Positions 53,147 through 62,524 are shown, counted from the stretch's first letter. The stretch is 64,000 nucleotides of DNA from Conexibacter sp. SYSU D00693 (GCF_017084525.1 NZ_CP070950.1:1488001-1552000); one strand, 5' to 3'. Numbers and translations are program-made. The notes: generated by a model from the letters alone, not told the origin.

Positions 53147-54679
53147 GTGGCGTCGCCGCGCCGCCGTCCGGGGATCTTCGACGCGCTGCCGCGCAGCGTG
53201 CACCGTCGCTGGCCCTCGCGCTACCTGGACGCCGTCGCGGCGGCCTGCGTGCTCAACGGCGCCGCCGTCGCGGCCTTCGGCGCGCTGGCGCTCGTGCTCT
53301 ACGTCGACGTCGACGGCGGCGAGCTGGCGGCCTTCGCCGGCGTGTCCGCGCTGGCGTTCCTCGTCGAGGCAGCGGTCGCCGGCCTCCGTGTGCGGCGCAG
53401 CACCCCGGCGCTGCGCCAGGCGTTGCGCGGCGGCGACGCCGACCTCGCGGCTGCCTGGGCGCAGGCCGCGAGGCTGCCGCTCGTGCTGGCGCGCCGGCCG
53501 GAGCTCGTCGCGCTCGGCGTCGCCGGCGCCGCGGGGGCGTGCGCGGTCCTCGCCGCGCTCCTGGACCTGCCCGCCCGCGAGGCCGCGCTCCTGCTGCCGG
53601 CCGCGGTGCTGCTCTACGCGTCGGCGGTGGTCCTACGCTTCGTCGGCGTCGACCTGCTCATGCGCCCGGTGCTCGAGGAGCTCGGGGGCCGTCTGACGGG
53701 CGTCGCGCCACCCGACGGTGCCCGGGTGTCGCTGCTGCAGCGCCTCGTGGTCACCATCCCGATGGTCACCTGGGGCACCGCGCTCATGGCCGCAGGACTG
53801 CTCACGGACGACACGCGGGACCTCGACACGATCGGGCTGGCCAGCGTGGTGGCGTTCGGGGTGAGCGCCGTCGTCTCGACCTGGCTCGGGCTCGTGCTGG
53901 CCGACGCGGTGTCCGGGCCGCTGGTCGACCTTCGAGACGCCAACCGCCGCGTCGGCGACGGCGACCTCTCGGTGCGCGTCCCGGTCGTGTCCACCGACGA
54001 GACCGGCGAGCTCTCGGCGACCTTCAACGCCATGGTCGCCGGGCTCCAGGAGCGCGAGCGCCTGCACGAGGCGTTCGGCGCGTTCGTCGACCCGTCCCTC
54101 ACCTCGCGCGTGCTCGCCGAGGGCACCGACCTGCGCGGCGAGGAGCTCGAGGCGTCCGTGCTGTTCGTCGACGTGCGGGGCTTCACGTCGTTCGCCGAGG
54201 CGGCCGCGCCGCCCGACGTGGTCGCGGCGCTCAACGTGCTCTTCGAGGCCGTCGTCCCCGTGGTGCAGCGCCACGGCGGGCACGCCAACAAGTTCGTGGG
54301 CGATGGCCTGCTCGCGGTCTTCGGCGCACCCGAACGCCGCGAGGACCACGCCGCGCGCGCCGTCGCGGCGGCCCGCGAGGTCGCGGCCGTCGTGGGCCGC
54401 GGCGAGGCCGGTCCGCTGCGCGTCGGCGTCGGGGTGCACTCCGGCCGGGTCGTCGCGGGGACGGTCGGCGGCGGCGGGCGCCGCGACTTCACGGTCATCG
54501 GCGACGCGGTGAACACCGCAGCGCGCGTGGAGGCGGCCACCCGCGAGACCGGCGACGACGTCCTCGTCACCGCCACGACGCTCGACCTGCTGGGCGATGG
54601 CGACGGCGCTTGGGTCGAACGCGCGCCGCTGGCGCTGCGGGGCAAGCGCTCGCCGGTCCGCCTGTTCGCGCCGCGCTAG
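53147..54679 (+). CDS. Class III adenylate/guanylate cyclase with membrane and HAMP domains
   Basis: 510 residues from GTG 53147. About six membrane spans occupy residues 30-250, a HAMP linker follows (VSGPLVDLRDANRRVGDGDL), then the cyclase domain from about residue 330. Metal aspartates lie in LFVDVRGFTSFAE and NKFVGDGLLAVFG; the transition-state pair is Asn and Arg in GDAVNTAARVEAAT. The lysine of NKF is the usual adenine-selecting residue, so cAMP is the likely product. Shares a CTAG stop with the opposing glycosidase gene. Confidence 0.92.
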   Translation: MASPRRRPGIFDALPRSVHRRWPSRYLDAVAAACVLNGAAVAAFGALALVLYVDVDGGELAAFAGVSALAFLVEAAVAGLRVRRSTPALRQALRGGDADLAAAWAQAARLPLVLARRPELVALGVAGAAGACAVLAALLDLPAREAALLLPAAVLLYASAVVLRFVGVDLLMRPVLEELGGRLTGVAPPDGARVSLLQRLVVTIPMVTWGTALMAAGLLTDDTRDLDTIGLASVVAFGVSAVVSTWLGLVLADAVSGPLVDLRDANRRVGDGDLSVRVPVVSTDETGELSATFNAMVAGLQERERLHEAFGAFVDPSLTSRVLAEGTDLRGEELEASVLFVDVRGFTSFAEAAAPPDVVAALNVLFEAVVPVVQRHGGHANKFVGDGLLAVFGAPERREDHAARAVAAAREVAAVVGRGEAGPLRVGVGVHSGRVVAGTVGGGGRRDFTVIGDAVNTAARVEAATRETGDDVLVTATTLDLLGDGDGAWVERAPLALRGKRSPVRLFAPR

Positions 54680-55743
54680 GCGGTCTCGCGCGCGAAGCGC
54701 CCGGCGGCGCGCCGGTTGGCCTCGGCGACCCGCTCGACCATCTCGCCGTACGGCTCGTCCCACGGGTCCTTCAGGCCGAAGCCGCGGTGCGGGTTCTCCA
54801 GCCAGCTGCACCAGTGCCATCCGAGGATCCAGGGGCGGTCCAGGAACGCCTCGGCCAGCATGGCGTAGCCGCGCCCGCGCTCGGCCTGGTCGCGCGCCGA
54901 GCCCGTGCGGTCCGGGCTCATCCGCGTCGGGCACCAGTTGCCCGTGTCACAGACGAGCACCGGCAGGCCGGTGCGTTCGTGCCAGCGCTCGACGGTCGCG
55001 AGCATCGCCTCCGCCCGGCCGCGGTCGACGCCGGGGAAGAGCTGCACGGACAGCACGTCGGTGTGCCGTGCCGCCGCCTCGAGGACCACGTCGGGCACGC
55101 CGACTCGCGTCCCGAAGCGGTCGCCGAGGACGAGCGCATGCGGGTCGTGGCGCCGGATCGCCTCGGCCGCGGTGCGGTAGTAGGCCTCGGCGACCTCCTC
55201 GAGCTCGCGCGCGGCGAAGCCGCCGCCGGCCGCGTGCGCACGCCAGACCGGCACGTCGACGAGGAAGTAGCCGAGCAGCAGCGGGTCGTCGGGCCGGCAC
55301 GTCGTGCGCGCGAGGTGGTCGCACCACTGAGCGAAGGCCGCCGAGCGCGGGTCGCGGTAGGCCGGGTGGCCGTTCCAGTGCTCGACCTCTGCGACGCGCA
55401 GGGACCGCGTGAACGGCATCCCGGCCGCCGCGAGCTCCTCGGCGGGCAGCTCGTCGCTGTGGCCGAGGTCGACGACCCCCTCGTGCACCGCGAGGCCACT
55501 GCCGCTGACGTACTCCGACGTCCAGCCGATCGTCGTGAAGCCCCAGGCGCGCAGCTCGCCCACGAGCCCTTCGGCGATCCACCGCCGCCGCGAGCCGCCG
55601 TAGCGGTCGCGGAAGACCGCGAGGTTGTGCGGGTAGCGCAGGTTCGTGTCGTGCGCGTGGGTGATGCCGATCGACAGGAACGGCGCGCCGTCGGGATCGA
55701 CGAGCCGCCATCGCCCGTCACGCGCCAGACCGAAGCCGCTCAC
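54676..55743 (-). CDS. Agarase-like TIM-barrel glycoside hydrolase
   Basis: 355 residues from GTG 55743. The opening GRWRLVDPDGAPFLSIGITH and RDRYGGSRRRWIAEGLVGEL, then LGYFLVDVPVWR and ILGWHWCSWLENPHRGFGLK are those of a small group of agarase-like (GH50/GH86-type) barrels. The acid/base region expected as N-E is FLVD here, so activity on agar is doubtful. No signal peptide is seen, which suggests a cytoplasmic role. TAGGGT (55755-55750) ends six bases before the start. Confidence 0.62.
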   Translation of the reverse strand: MSGFGLARDGRWRLVDPDGAPFLSIGITHAHDTNLRYPHNLAVFRDRYGGSRRRWIAEGLVGELRAWGFTTIGWTSEYVSGSGLAVHEGVVDLGHSDELPAEELAAAGMPFTRSLRVAEVEHWNGHPAYRDPRSAAFAQWCDHLARTTCRPDDPLLLGYFLVDVPVWRAHAAGGGFAARELEEVAEAYYRTAAEAIRRHDPHALVLGDRFGTRVGVPDVVLEAAARHTDVLSVQLFPGVDRGRAEAMLATVERWHERTGLPVLVCDTGNWCPTRMSPDRTGSARDQAERGRGYAMLAEAFLDRPWILGWHWCSWLENPHRGFGLKDPWDEPYGEMVERVAEANRRAAGRFARETA

Positions 55744-55786
55744 GCGGCCACCCTACGAAGGCGGCGCCCCTCCTTCGCGGTCCGCA

Positions 55787-55859
55787 AGCGGGCGACGGGG
55801 GTCGAACCCGCGACCTTCGGCTTGGGAAGCCGACGCTCTGCCAACTGAGCTACACCCGC
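55787..55859 (-). tRNA. tRNA-Gly (CCC)
   Basis: 73 bases on the minus strand. Acceptor GCGGGTG/CGCCCGC, D-arm GCTCAGTTGGCAGAGC, anticodon loop TTCCCAA with CCC, T-arm GCGGGTTCGACCCCCGT, discriminator T. CCA is not encoded. Confidence 0.95.
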
Positions 55860-55870
55860 GTGAGGGCGGG

Positions 55871-55876
55871 AGTCTA
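55871..55876 (-). promoter_or_regulatory. -10 element of tRNA-Gly
   Basis: TAGACT on the minus strand, 11 bases before the mature tRNA 5' end. Confidence 0.55.
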
Positions 55877-55929
55877 CCGGCGCCGGGCAGCGGCGGGTGG
55901 GCGGCGGCGGAGGACTACCCTCTGGCGCG

Positions 55930-56520
55930 GTGTCCCGCCGCCGTCCTGTCGTGCCCGCCGTCGTCGCCGTCCTCGCCCTGGGCCTCCTGGCCCTGCTGCT
56001 CTACGGCGTGCTCGGGACGGGCAACGACACGTCGCTGGACGACGCGGTCAAGCGCGGCGAGCGGCCCGGCGCCCCGGGGCGGACGCTCGAGCGGCCGAAC
56101 CTCCAGGGCGGCGGTGAGCGGCGGCTGGCCGACCTCAGGGGCAAGGTCGTGGTCCTGAACTTCTGGGCGTCCTGGTGCGAGCCCTGCCGGGCCGAGGCGC
56201 CGGTCCTGCAGCGGGCCCACGAGCGCCTCGCGAAGGCCGGCACGGGCACGGTCCTCGGCGCGACCTACAACGACACCGACCGCGACTCGCTGGAGTTCGA
56301 GCGCGAGTTCGGCATCAGCTACCCCTCCGTGCGCGACCTCGACACGACCCTCGCCGAGGAGTTCGGCACGGGCGTGCTGCCCGAGACGTTCGTGCTGGAC
56401 CGCCAGGGCCGCGTCGTCGCGATCTCGCGGGGCCAGATCGACGCCGCGTTCCTCGACCGCGCGCTGGCCGAGGCGGCCAAGCCGGGGCCGCCCGCGTCGT
56501 CGGACTCCGGGGCGTCGTAG
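55930..56520 (+). CDS. Membrane-anchored thioredoxin, ResA/CcmG type
   Basis: 196 residues from GTG 55930, eight bases after TACCCT. An N-terminal anchor ([20 protein letters not shown]) precedes a TlpA-like fold with the redox pair in [15 protein letters not shown] and the cis-proline region [10 protein letters not shown]. It reduces the CxxCH cysteines of apocytochrome c on the outer face so that haem can attach. The next two genes (ccmH, ccdA) complete the electron route. Confidence 0.9.
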   Translation: MSRRRPVVPAVVAVLALGLLALLLYGVLGTGNDTSLDDAVKRGERPGAPGRTLERPNLQGGGERRLADLRGKVVVLNFWASWCEPCRAEAPVLQRAHERLAKAGTGTVLGATYNDTDRDSLEFEREFGISYPSVRDLDTTLAEEFGTGVLPETFVLDRQGRVVAISRGQIDAAFLDRALAEAAKPGPPASSDSGAS

Positions 56521-57000
56521 GTGCGCCGCCCGCTCCTCGCCCTGCTGGCGCTCCTCGCCCTGCTGGGCCCCGCGACGGCGCTCGGCGCCACGCCCAGGAC
56601 CTCCTACGACGACGTCGAGGACGAGGTCATGTGCATCTCGTGCAACGTCCCGCTGAACGTCGCCGAGAGCTCCCCGCAGGCGGAGCGCACGCGGGAGCTC
56701 ATCCGCGACCTCGTCGCCGAGGGCCTCACGAAGGAGCAGGTGAAGGACCGGCTCGTCGCCCAGTACGGGCGCAACGTGCTCGCCGAGCCCGACGACGACG
56801 GCTTCGGCCTGGCCGCGTACCTCGTCCCGCTCGTCGTCGCGGCGGTCCTGCTGGGCCTCGCCGTCGTGCTGCTGCCCCGCTGGCGGCGCCGGACGCCGCA
56901 GGCCGGCATGACCGCGACGGCCGCCGCCACGCCGCCGACGACCACCTCCGCCGAGGAGGAGCGCCGCCTCGAGGAGGACATGGCGCGCTACGAGCGATGA
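56521..57000 (+). CDS. ccmH: Cytochrome c maturation protein CcmH
   Basis: 159 residues starting with GTG immediately after the ResA stop. Signal segment LLALLALLALLGPATALG, the redox motif MCISCNVPLNVAES, helical TRELIRDLVAEGLTKEQVKD, the conserved QYGRNVLAEP, and one C-terminal span. CcmH presents reduced apocytochrome to CcmF. Its stop overlaps the ccdA start (ATGA). Confidence 0.92.
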   Translation: MRRPLLALLALLALLGPATALGATPRTSYDDVEDEVMCISCNVPLNVAESSPQAERTRELIRDLVAEGLTKEQVKDRLVAQYGRNVLAEPDDDGFGLAAYLVPLVVAAVLLGLAVVLLPRWRRRTPQAGMTATAAATPPTTTSAEEERRLEEDMARYER

Positions 57001-57746
57001 GCGAGGGCGTCGACACCACGGTCTTCGCGGCCTTCGCCGTGGGCTTCGTCTCGTTCATCTCGCCGTGCGTGCTGCCGCTCGTGCCCGGCTACCTGAGCGC
57101 GATCTCCGGCGTCTCGCTCGACGAGATCCGCGGCGAGGAGGACCGGCGCCTCGCGCGCATCCTGCTCCCGGCGGTCGTCTTCTGCCTGAGCTTCACCGTG
57201 ATGTTCGTCGCACTCGGGATGAGCGCCACCGGGCTGGGCTCGACGCTGCGCGAGAACCAGGACCTGCTCAACAAGCTGGCCGGCTGGATGATCGTCGCGC
57301 TCGGCCTGCTGTTCGTGCTCACGCCGCTCGTGCCCCGGCTCAACCGCGAGTGGCGCCCCGAGTCGCTCACGAGGCGCGCCGGCTCCGGCGGCCCGGTCGT
57401 CGCGGGCCTCGCGTTCGCCGTCGCGTGGACGCCGTGCGCGGGCCCGACGCTCGCCGCGATCCTCACCGCCGCCTCGACCTCCGACACCGTCGGCAAGGGC
57501 GGCGTGCTGCTGGCGGCCTACTCCGCTGGCCTGGCGATCCCGTTCATGCTCAGCGCCGTCGCCTTCGACCGGGCGACGAGCGCCTTCCGCTGGCTGCGCG
57601 ACCGCTACCTCGTCGTCACGGCCGTGAGCGGCGCGGTGCTCGTCCTGATGGGCGTGCTGTTCCTGACGGGCGAGATGCGCCAGCTCAACGTCGAGGCCCA
57701 GCGCGTGCTCGGCGAGCTGGGCCTCGACTTCTTCTACAACCTCTAG
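56997..57746 (+). CDS. ccdA: Thiol-disulfide electron carrier CcdA
   Basis: 249 residues with six spans. The two redox cysteines sit in VSFISPCVLPLVPGYLS and VAWTPCAGPTLAAIL. CcdA moves electrons from cytoplasmic thioredoxin across the membrane to the ResA-type protein. Translationally coupled to ccmH by ATGA. Confidence 0.93.
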   Translation: MSEGVDTTVFAAFAVGFVSFISPCVLPLVPGYLSAISGVSLDEIRGEEDRRLARILLPAVVFCLSFTVMFVALGMSATGLGSTLRENQDLLNKLAGWMIVALGLLFVLTPLVPRLNREWRPESLTRRAGSGGPVVAGLAFAVAWTPCAGPTLAAILTAASTSDTVGKGGVLLAAYSAGLAIPFMLSAVAFDRATSAFRWLRDRYLVVTAVSGAVLVLMGVLFLTGEMRQLNVEAQRVLGELGLDFFYNL

Positions 57747-57749
57747 GAC

Positions 57750-57775
57750 GGCGACCCACCGCGCGGCGGGTCGCC
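57750..57775. terminator. Terminator hairpin after ccdA
   Basis: GGCGACCCACCGC and GCGGCGGGTCGCC are complementary except for one base and lie between two converging genes. Confidence 0.6.
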
Positions 57776-57782
57776 GGGGCCG

Positions 57783-58085
57783 CTACTCGTGCGGCTCCAT
57801 GCCCTTCGTCTGGATGTCGCCCTTCGCGCCGTGCTCGCCCATCGCGTCGGGCGCGTCCTCGGCGGCCTTCGGGCCACCGACCTCGCGCGCGGAGCGCGGG
57901 CCGTCGCCGGCCGGGTGGCCCTCGTCGGTCCCGGTGTGGGCGCGGCCGCCGGCGTCGGCGTCGATCGGGCCGCCGCTGGAGTCGCGCGAGAAGCGGCTGT
58001 CCGCCTCGCCCGGACCCTCGGTGATGCCCCCGACGTCCGGGTTGTCGCCGGTGCCCTTCGGTGCCTCGGTCTTCTGCTCAGCCAT
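57783..58085 (-). CDS. Small disordered hydrophilic protein
   Basis: 100 residues with almost no hydrophobic amino acids, rich in Gly, Asp, Glu, Pro and Lys (TGDNPDVGGITEGPGEADSR). It must be intrinsically disordered, similar in character to stress or desiccation-related hydrophilins, though no named family is recognised. It starts ten bases after the argS stop on the same strand. Confidence 0.65.
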   Translation of the reverse strand: MAEQKTEAPKGTGDNPDVGGITEGPGEADSRFSRDSSGGPIDADAGGRAHTGTDEGHPAGDGPRSAREVGGPKAAEDAPDAMGEHGAKGDIQTKGMEPHE

Positions 58086-58095
58086 GGCCTAGGCG

Positions 58096-59733
58096 CTACC
58101 CGTCAGCGTCCGCGTCAAGCGCGTCCATGCGCTCGGGCGCGCAGACGCCCAGGAGCTCGAGCGCCTGGGCGACGGTGCGACGGGTCGCCTGCACGACCGC
58201 CAGGCGCCAGGCCTCCTCGGGCGCGCCGACGACCAGGCAGTCGCGGTAGAACGCGCTGAAGTCCTGCGCCAGCTCGAGGACGTAGGTCGCGATCCGGTGG
58301 GGCGCGCGGCGGTCGGCCGCCTCGCGGACCTCCTCGGGCCAGGTGAGCAGCCGGCGCACCAGCACCCGCTCGCTCTCGTGCAGCTCGCCCGCCGCCTGCG
58401 CCGACGGCGTCGCGGTCGCCCGCGCCTCGATCGAGCACATGCGCGCGTGGGCGTACTGCACGTAGAAGACCGGGTTCTCGCGGTGGGCGCGCACGGCGAG
58501 GTCGAGGTCGAACTCGATCGTCGTGTCGTGCGAGCGGTTGAGCAGGAACCACCGCGCCGCGTCGACGCCGACGGCGCGCACGAGGTCGTCCAGCGTCTCG
58601 AAGGAGCCGGCGCGCTTGGACATCGAGAGCCGCTCGCCGCCCGAGACGAGGTGGACGAACTGCATGATCAGCAGCTCGAGGCGCTCGGGATCGCCGCCCA
58701 GCGCCCGGAAGGCGGCCTGCATGCGCCCGATGTAGCCGTGGTGGTCGGCCCCCAGCACGTAGATCAGCCGGTCGTAGCCGCGCTCGCGCTTGTGCTGGAG
58801 GTAGCCGATGTCCGACGCGAAGTACGTGTGCTCGCCCGAGGAGCGGCGCAGGACGCGGTCCTTGTCGTCCCCGAACTCCGTCGTGCGCAGCCACAGCGCG
58901 CCCTCGGACTCGTAGGTGCGGCCCTGGTCGGCGAGGACCTCGAAGCCGTGGTCGACCGCCGACGGCTCGGGCGGGGACTCGTGCAGCGAGCGCTCGCTGA
59001 ACCAGCGGTCGAAGTGCACGCGGAAGGCGTCCAGCGACGCGCGGATGCGCTCGAGCTGCGCCTCGACCCCGGCCTGCGCGACGTCGGCGACCTCGCCGGT
59101 CGCGCGGTCGCCCAGCTCGGCGGCGAGCTCCTTGACGTACGCGCCGACGTAGCCGTCCTCGGGGACCTCCTCGCCCTGGGCCCGGGCGATGATCGAGCGG
59201 CCGAGGTTGGCGACCTGGGAGCCGAAGTCGTTGACGTAGTACTCGCGGTCGACCCGGTGGCCGTGGAAGGCGAGGACCCGGGCGAGCGCGTCGCCGTAGG
59301 CGGCGTTGCGGGCGTGGCCGACGTGCAGCGGCCCGGTGGGGTTCGCGCTGACGAACTCGACGTTGACCTGCTCGGGCGCCGCCGCGCCGCCGGCGCCGAA
59401 GCGCTCGTCGGCCAGGACGCCGCCCAGGGCGTCGGCGTACCAGGCGTCGGCGAGGCGCAGGTTGAGGAAGCCGGGACCCGCGACCTCCGCCCCGGCCAGG
59501 CGCTCCCCGAGGTCGTCGGCCAGCGCGGCGGCCAGCCGCTCGGCGACCTCGCGCGGCGGCGCCTTCGCGGCGCCCGCCAGGAGCATCGCCGCGTTCGTGG
59601 CGTAGTCGCCGTGGGCGGCCTGACGGGGACGCTCGAGGCTGAAGCGCGACGCCTTCTCCGGCAGCCCGTCGCCCGTCACCGAGCGCATGGCCGCCTCGAC
59701 GGCCCCGCGCAGCTGCCCGATCGGATCGCTCAT
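58096..59733 (-). CDS. argS: Arginyl-tRNA synthetase
   Basis: 545 residues, class I. The N-terminal Arg-tRNA domain is followed by the HIGH-type motif VSANPTGPLHVGHARNAAYG, the catalytic Rossmann fold with YVLGADHHGYIGRMQAAFRA, the KMSKS-equivalent RLSMSKRAGSF and the DALR anticodon domain (ENPVFYVQYAHARMCSIEAR). The ATG is preceded by both GGAGGG and a TAGTCT hexamer (59748-59743). It follows rlmH by 29 bases. Confidence 0.95.
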   Translation of the reverse strand: MSDPIGQLRGAVEAAMRSVTGDGLPEKASRFSLERPRQAAHGDYATNAAMLLAGAAKAPPREVAERLAAALADDLGERLAGAEVAGPGFLNLRLADAWYADALGGVLADERFGAGGAAAPEQVNVEFVSANPTGPLHVGHARNAAYGDALARVLAFHGHRVDREYYVNDFGSQVANLGRSIIARAQGEEVPEDGYVGAYVKELAAELGDRATGEVADVAQAGVEAQLERIRASLDAFRVHFDRWFSERSLHESPPEPSAVDHGFEVLADQGRTYESEGALWLRTTEFGDDKDRVLRRSSGEHTYFASDIGYLQHKRERGYDRLIYVLGADHHGYIGRMQAAFRALGGDPERLELLIMQFVHLVSGGERLSMSKRAGSFETLDDLVRAVGVDAARWFLLNRSHDTTIEFDLDLAVRAHRENPVFYVQYAHARMCSIEARATATPSAQAAGELHESERVLVRRLLTWPEEVREAADRRAPHRIATYVLELAQDFSAFYRDCLVVGAPEEAWRLAVVQATRRTVAQALELLGVCAPERMDALDADADG

Positions 59734-59762
59734 CGGCCCTCCAGACTAGGAGCCGCGCGGCC

Positions 59763-60170
59763 CTAGTGGTGGTACGGCTCGCCCGCCAGGATCTTGTGCG
59801 CGCGGAAGAGCTGCTCGAGCAGGACGACCCGCGCCAGCTGGTGGGGCAGCGTCATCGGCCCGAACGACAGCCGGTGGTCGACCTGGTCGAGCGCGACGCC
59901 GTAGGGCCCGCCCACGACGAAGACCACGTCGCGCCCCGCCTGACGGCGGTCCTCCACCCAGCGCGAGAAGCGCACCGAGTCCATCTGCTCGCCACCCGCG
60001 TCGAGGAGCGACACGAAGGCCCGGTCGGGGATCCGCTTGGCGATCCGGTCGCCCTCGCGGACCTCGACGACCTCGACGCGCGCCAGGCCGGCCAGCAGCT
60101 TCGCGTAGTGCTGGACGTCGTCCTGGAACGGCGGCCGCAGCCGGCCGACGCACATCACCACGATCCGCAT
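59763..60170 (-). CDS. rlmH: 23S rRNA (pseudouridine1915-N3)-methyltransferase RlmH
   Basis: 135 residues from ATG 60170. SPOUT-fold methyltransferase with the SAM-binding knot VVFVVGGPYGVALD and the C-terminal LARVVLLEQLFRAHKILAGE then PYHH typical of RlmH. It methylates pseudouridine 1915 in helix 69 of 23S rRNA. The family's normal length supports this start over the ATG at 60191. Confidence 0.94.
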   Translation of the reverse strand: MRIVVMCVGRLRPPFQDDVQHYAKLLAGLARVEVVEVREGDRIAKRIPDRAFVSLLDAGGEQMDSVRFSRWVEDRRQAGRDVVFVVGGPYGVALDQVDHRLSFGPMTLPHQLARVVLLEQLFRAHKILAGEPYHH

Positions 60171-60193
60171 GCCCGGCTGCGATGCTGCCACCT

Positions 60194-60544
60194 ATGGCCG
60201 GAGAGCACCACGGACGCCACATCAACATCCACTTCGGGCCCGAGCAGATGGCCGGCCACTACGCGAACTTCGCGAACGTCAGCCACTCCGACTACGAGTT
60301 CACGGTCACGTTCGCGCGGGTGGACCACGAGGTCGAGGACGCGGAGGTGCCGGGCGTCGTCGTGACCCGGGTGAACCTCGCACCGCGCTTCATGCGCGAG
60401 CTCATCGACGCGATGGAGGACAACTACGCGAAGTGGCAGACGCGCGAGGGGATCCGCGCGCTGCCCGAATCCGGCCCGCCCCGTCCCGACGGCCCGCCCG
60501 AGGACCCGGGCGGGTCGTCGGACACCGCCGGCGGCCAGGGCTAG
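60194..60544 (+). CDS. DUF3467 family protein
   Basis: 116 residues from ATG 60194 (ATG 60182 possible). NIHFGPEQMAGHYANFANVS, SDYEFTVTFARVDHE and RVNLAPRFMRELIDAMEDNY are the DUF3467 signature, a small widely conserved protein of unknown function. A Pro/Gly-rich tail of about 35 residues follows. Its stop shares CTAG with the M48 protease gene. Confidence 0.82.
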   Translation: MAGEHHGRHINIHFGPEQMAGHYANFANVSHSDYEFTVTFARVDHEVEDAEVPGVVVTRVNLAPRFMRELIDAMEDNYAKWQTREGIRALPESGPPRPDGPPEDPGGSSDTAGGQG

Positions 60545-61773
60545 GGGCGCGCCGGGTCCGGGTCCCGGCGGTAGGCCTCGCCGATGCCGATGCGCTCGAG
60601 CGTCGGCGGGTGGGTCCCGAAGAGGAAGCTGCGCCACGCGGGCGGGTCGGGGTCCGCGACGTTCTTGCGGGCGATGCCGCGCTCGAAGCGGATGAACGTC
60701 TCGGGCTCGTCGGTGAGCCGCAGGGAGAAGCTGTCGGCGCGGGCCTCGACGTCGCGCGAGAGCTGGTTGGAGGCCCACGTCACCGGGGTCACCACGAGGG
60801 CCAGGGCCAGGGCGAGCGCCGGGACGGTCTGCGGGCCGGGGGCGTCGCCGCGGTCCAAGCGCCGCGTCAGCACGGACACCGCGAACATCCCGGGCAGGGC
60901 GATGAGCGCCACGAACAGGAGCCCGTGGGGCACGTCGCGGAAGTGGACGTGGGCGAGCTCGTGGGCGACGACGAGCCGGACCTCGTCGGGCGGGAAGTCG
61001 TCGAGCAGCGTGTCGTAGAGCACGACGCGCTTGGTGTGGCCGAGACCGGTGACGTAGGCGTTGGCCGCCGTCGTCCGGCGGCTGGCGTCCATCACCAGCA
61101 CCCTGTCGACGTCGACGCCCGCCTCGCGGGCGAGCTCGAGCACGTCGCTGCGCACCCGGCCGTCCGGGAGCTCCTCGAAGTCGTTGAAGAGCGGGTCCAG
61201 CACGACGGGCGACGCGTAGGTCGTCGCGGCCCCGAAGGCGACGACGACCGCCGCTCCCGGGACCCACCAGGTCCGGGGCAGCCGGCGCACGAGGCCGACG
61301 CCCGCCGCGGCGCCGGCGCCGGCCACGACGGCCCCGATGGCCGCGCCGCGCACCAGGTCCGCCGCCCACCCGTCCCAGCCCTGCGTCACCAGGCCGACGT
61401 CCTTGGCCCGCTCCCGCGCCACGGCCTGGAGCGGCAGCGGCGCCAGCGTCAGCGCGAGCGAGACCCCGGCGCCGGCCGCGGCGGCGGCCACCAGCGGCCG
61501 GCGCCGCGGCGCCAGGAGCGCCCGCGGGGGCCGCGCGACGAGCCACACGAGCGCCGCGGCCTCGACGCCGAGGATCCCCAGGCCCAGCCAGCCCTGCGGG
61601 CCGCGGAAGTCGCGCGCACGCGCCAGCTCGGCCGCGCTGAAGTACGATCCGGCGTCCACCGGGGCGGGCTCGACGAGGTCCGCCGCGGGCGGCCGGAGCA
61701 GGAACACCGCGGCCTGCGCGGCGACCACGGCGCCGGCTACCGCCAAGGGGATGGCCAGCCGTCCGCGCGCCAC
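60541..61773 (-). CDS. M48 family membrane metalloprotease
   Basis: 410 residues from GTG 61773. Seven or so hydrophobic segments and the zinc site LVVAHELAHVHF, with the third ligand in DVEARADSFSLRLT. RTTAANAYVTGLGHTKRVVL is the conserved stretch of the CAAX prenyl protease/Ste24 type. In bacteria such enzymes clear misfolded membrane proteins. The divergent phosphoesterase gene begins 17 bases away. Confidence 0.9.
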   Translation of the reverse strand: MARGRLAIPLAVAGAVVAAQAAVFLLRPPAADLVEPAPVDAGSYFSAAELARARDFRGPQGWLGLGILGVEAAALVWLVARPPRALLAPRRRPLVAAAAAGAGVSLALTLAPLPLQAVARERAKDVGLVTQGWDGWAADLVRGAAIGAVVAGAGAAAGVGLVRRLPRTWWVPGAAVVVAFGAATTYASPVVLDPLFNDFEELPDGRVRSDVLELAREAGVDVDRVLVMDASRRTTAANAYVTGLGHTKRVVLYDTLLDDFPPDEVRLVVAHELAHVHFRDVPHGLLFVALIALPGMFAVSVLTRRLDRGDAPGPQTVPALALALALVVTPVTWASNQLSRDVEARADSFSLRLTDEPETFIRFERGIARKNVADPDPPAWRSFLFGTHPPTLERIGIGEAYRRDPDPARP

Positions 61774-61790
61774 GCCCCGAGTGTCCCACC

Positions 61791-62522
61791 ATGCGCGTAG
61801 CGGTCCTGTCAGACGTCCACGGCAACAGGCACGCCTTCGAGGCGGTGCTCGAGGACGTCGCGTCCGCGGACGTCGCGGAGACCTGGTGCCTGGGCGACGT
61901 GGTCGGCTACGGCGCCGACCCGGGCGACTGCGTCGACCTCGCCCGCGAGCACTGCGCCGTCACGCTGGCCGGCAACCACGACCTCGCGGTCACCGGCGAG
62001 CTGTCCCTCGACGACTTCTCGCGCGGCGCGGCGCTCGCGGCCCGCTGGACGGCCGACGTCCTCAGCCAGCTTCACCTCTCGTGGCTCGAGGGCCTCTCCC
62101 CCGCCGGCGAGCGTGCCGGCGCCGGCCTGTACCACGGCAGCCCGCGCGACCCGGTCTGGGAGTACGTCGTCTCCGCGCTCCTGGCCGAGCTGTGCTTCGA
62201 CGCCGCGCCCGAACGTGTCCTGCTCGTCGGCCACAGCCACGTCGCGCTGTCGTTCACCCGGCGCGAGGGCGACGCCGCGACCGGCGAGCGCCGCTACGGC
62301 GGCGACGAGGCCGACCTCTCCCAGGGCCGCTGGCTCGTGAACCCCGGCAGCGTCGGCCAGCCGCGCGACGGCGACCCGCGCGCCGCCTGGCTCCTGCTCG
62401 ACCTCGAGACCCGGCGCGCCACGTGGCGGCGGGTGCGCTACGACGTCGACGGCGCGGCCAAGGCGATCCGGGCGGCCCGCCTCCCGGACTCGCTCGCGGA
62501 GCGCCTGGAGTACGGTCAGTGA
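61791..62522 (+). CDS. Calcineurin-like metallophosphoesterase
   Basis: 243 residues, YfcE/MJ0936-like. Dimetal ligands are seen in LSDVHGNRHAFEAVL, CLGDVVGYGADPGD, LAGNHDLAVTG and VLLVGHSHVALSF, with NPGSVGQPRDGDPRAAW near the end. It cleaves phosphodiesters; the substrate is unknown. The TGA stop overlaps a possible GTG start of the lipoprotein gene (GTGA), so the genes to the end of the window form one unit. Confidence 0.92.
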   Translation: MRVAVLSDVHGNRHAFEAVLEDVASADVAETWCLGDVVGYGADPGDCVDLAREHCAVTLAGNHDLAVTGELSLDDFSRGAALAARWTADVLSQLHLSWLEGLSPAGERAGAGLYHGSPRDPVWEYVVSALLAELCFDAAPERVLLVGHSHVALSFTRREGDAATGERRYGGDEADLSQGRWLVNPGSVGQPRDGDPRAAWLLLDLETRRATWRRVRYDVDGAAKAIRAARLPDSLAERLEYGQ

Positions 62523-62524
62523 GC

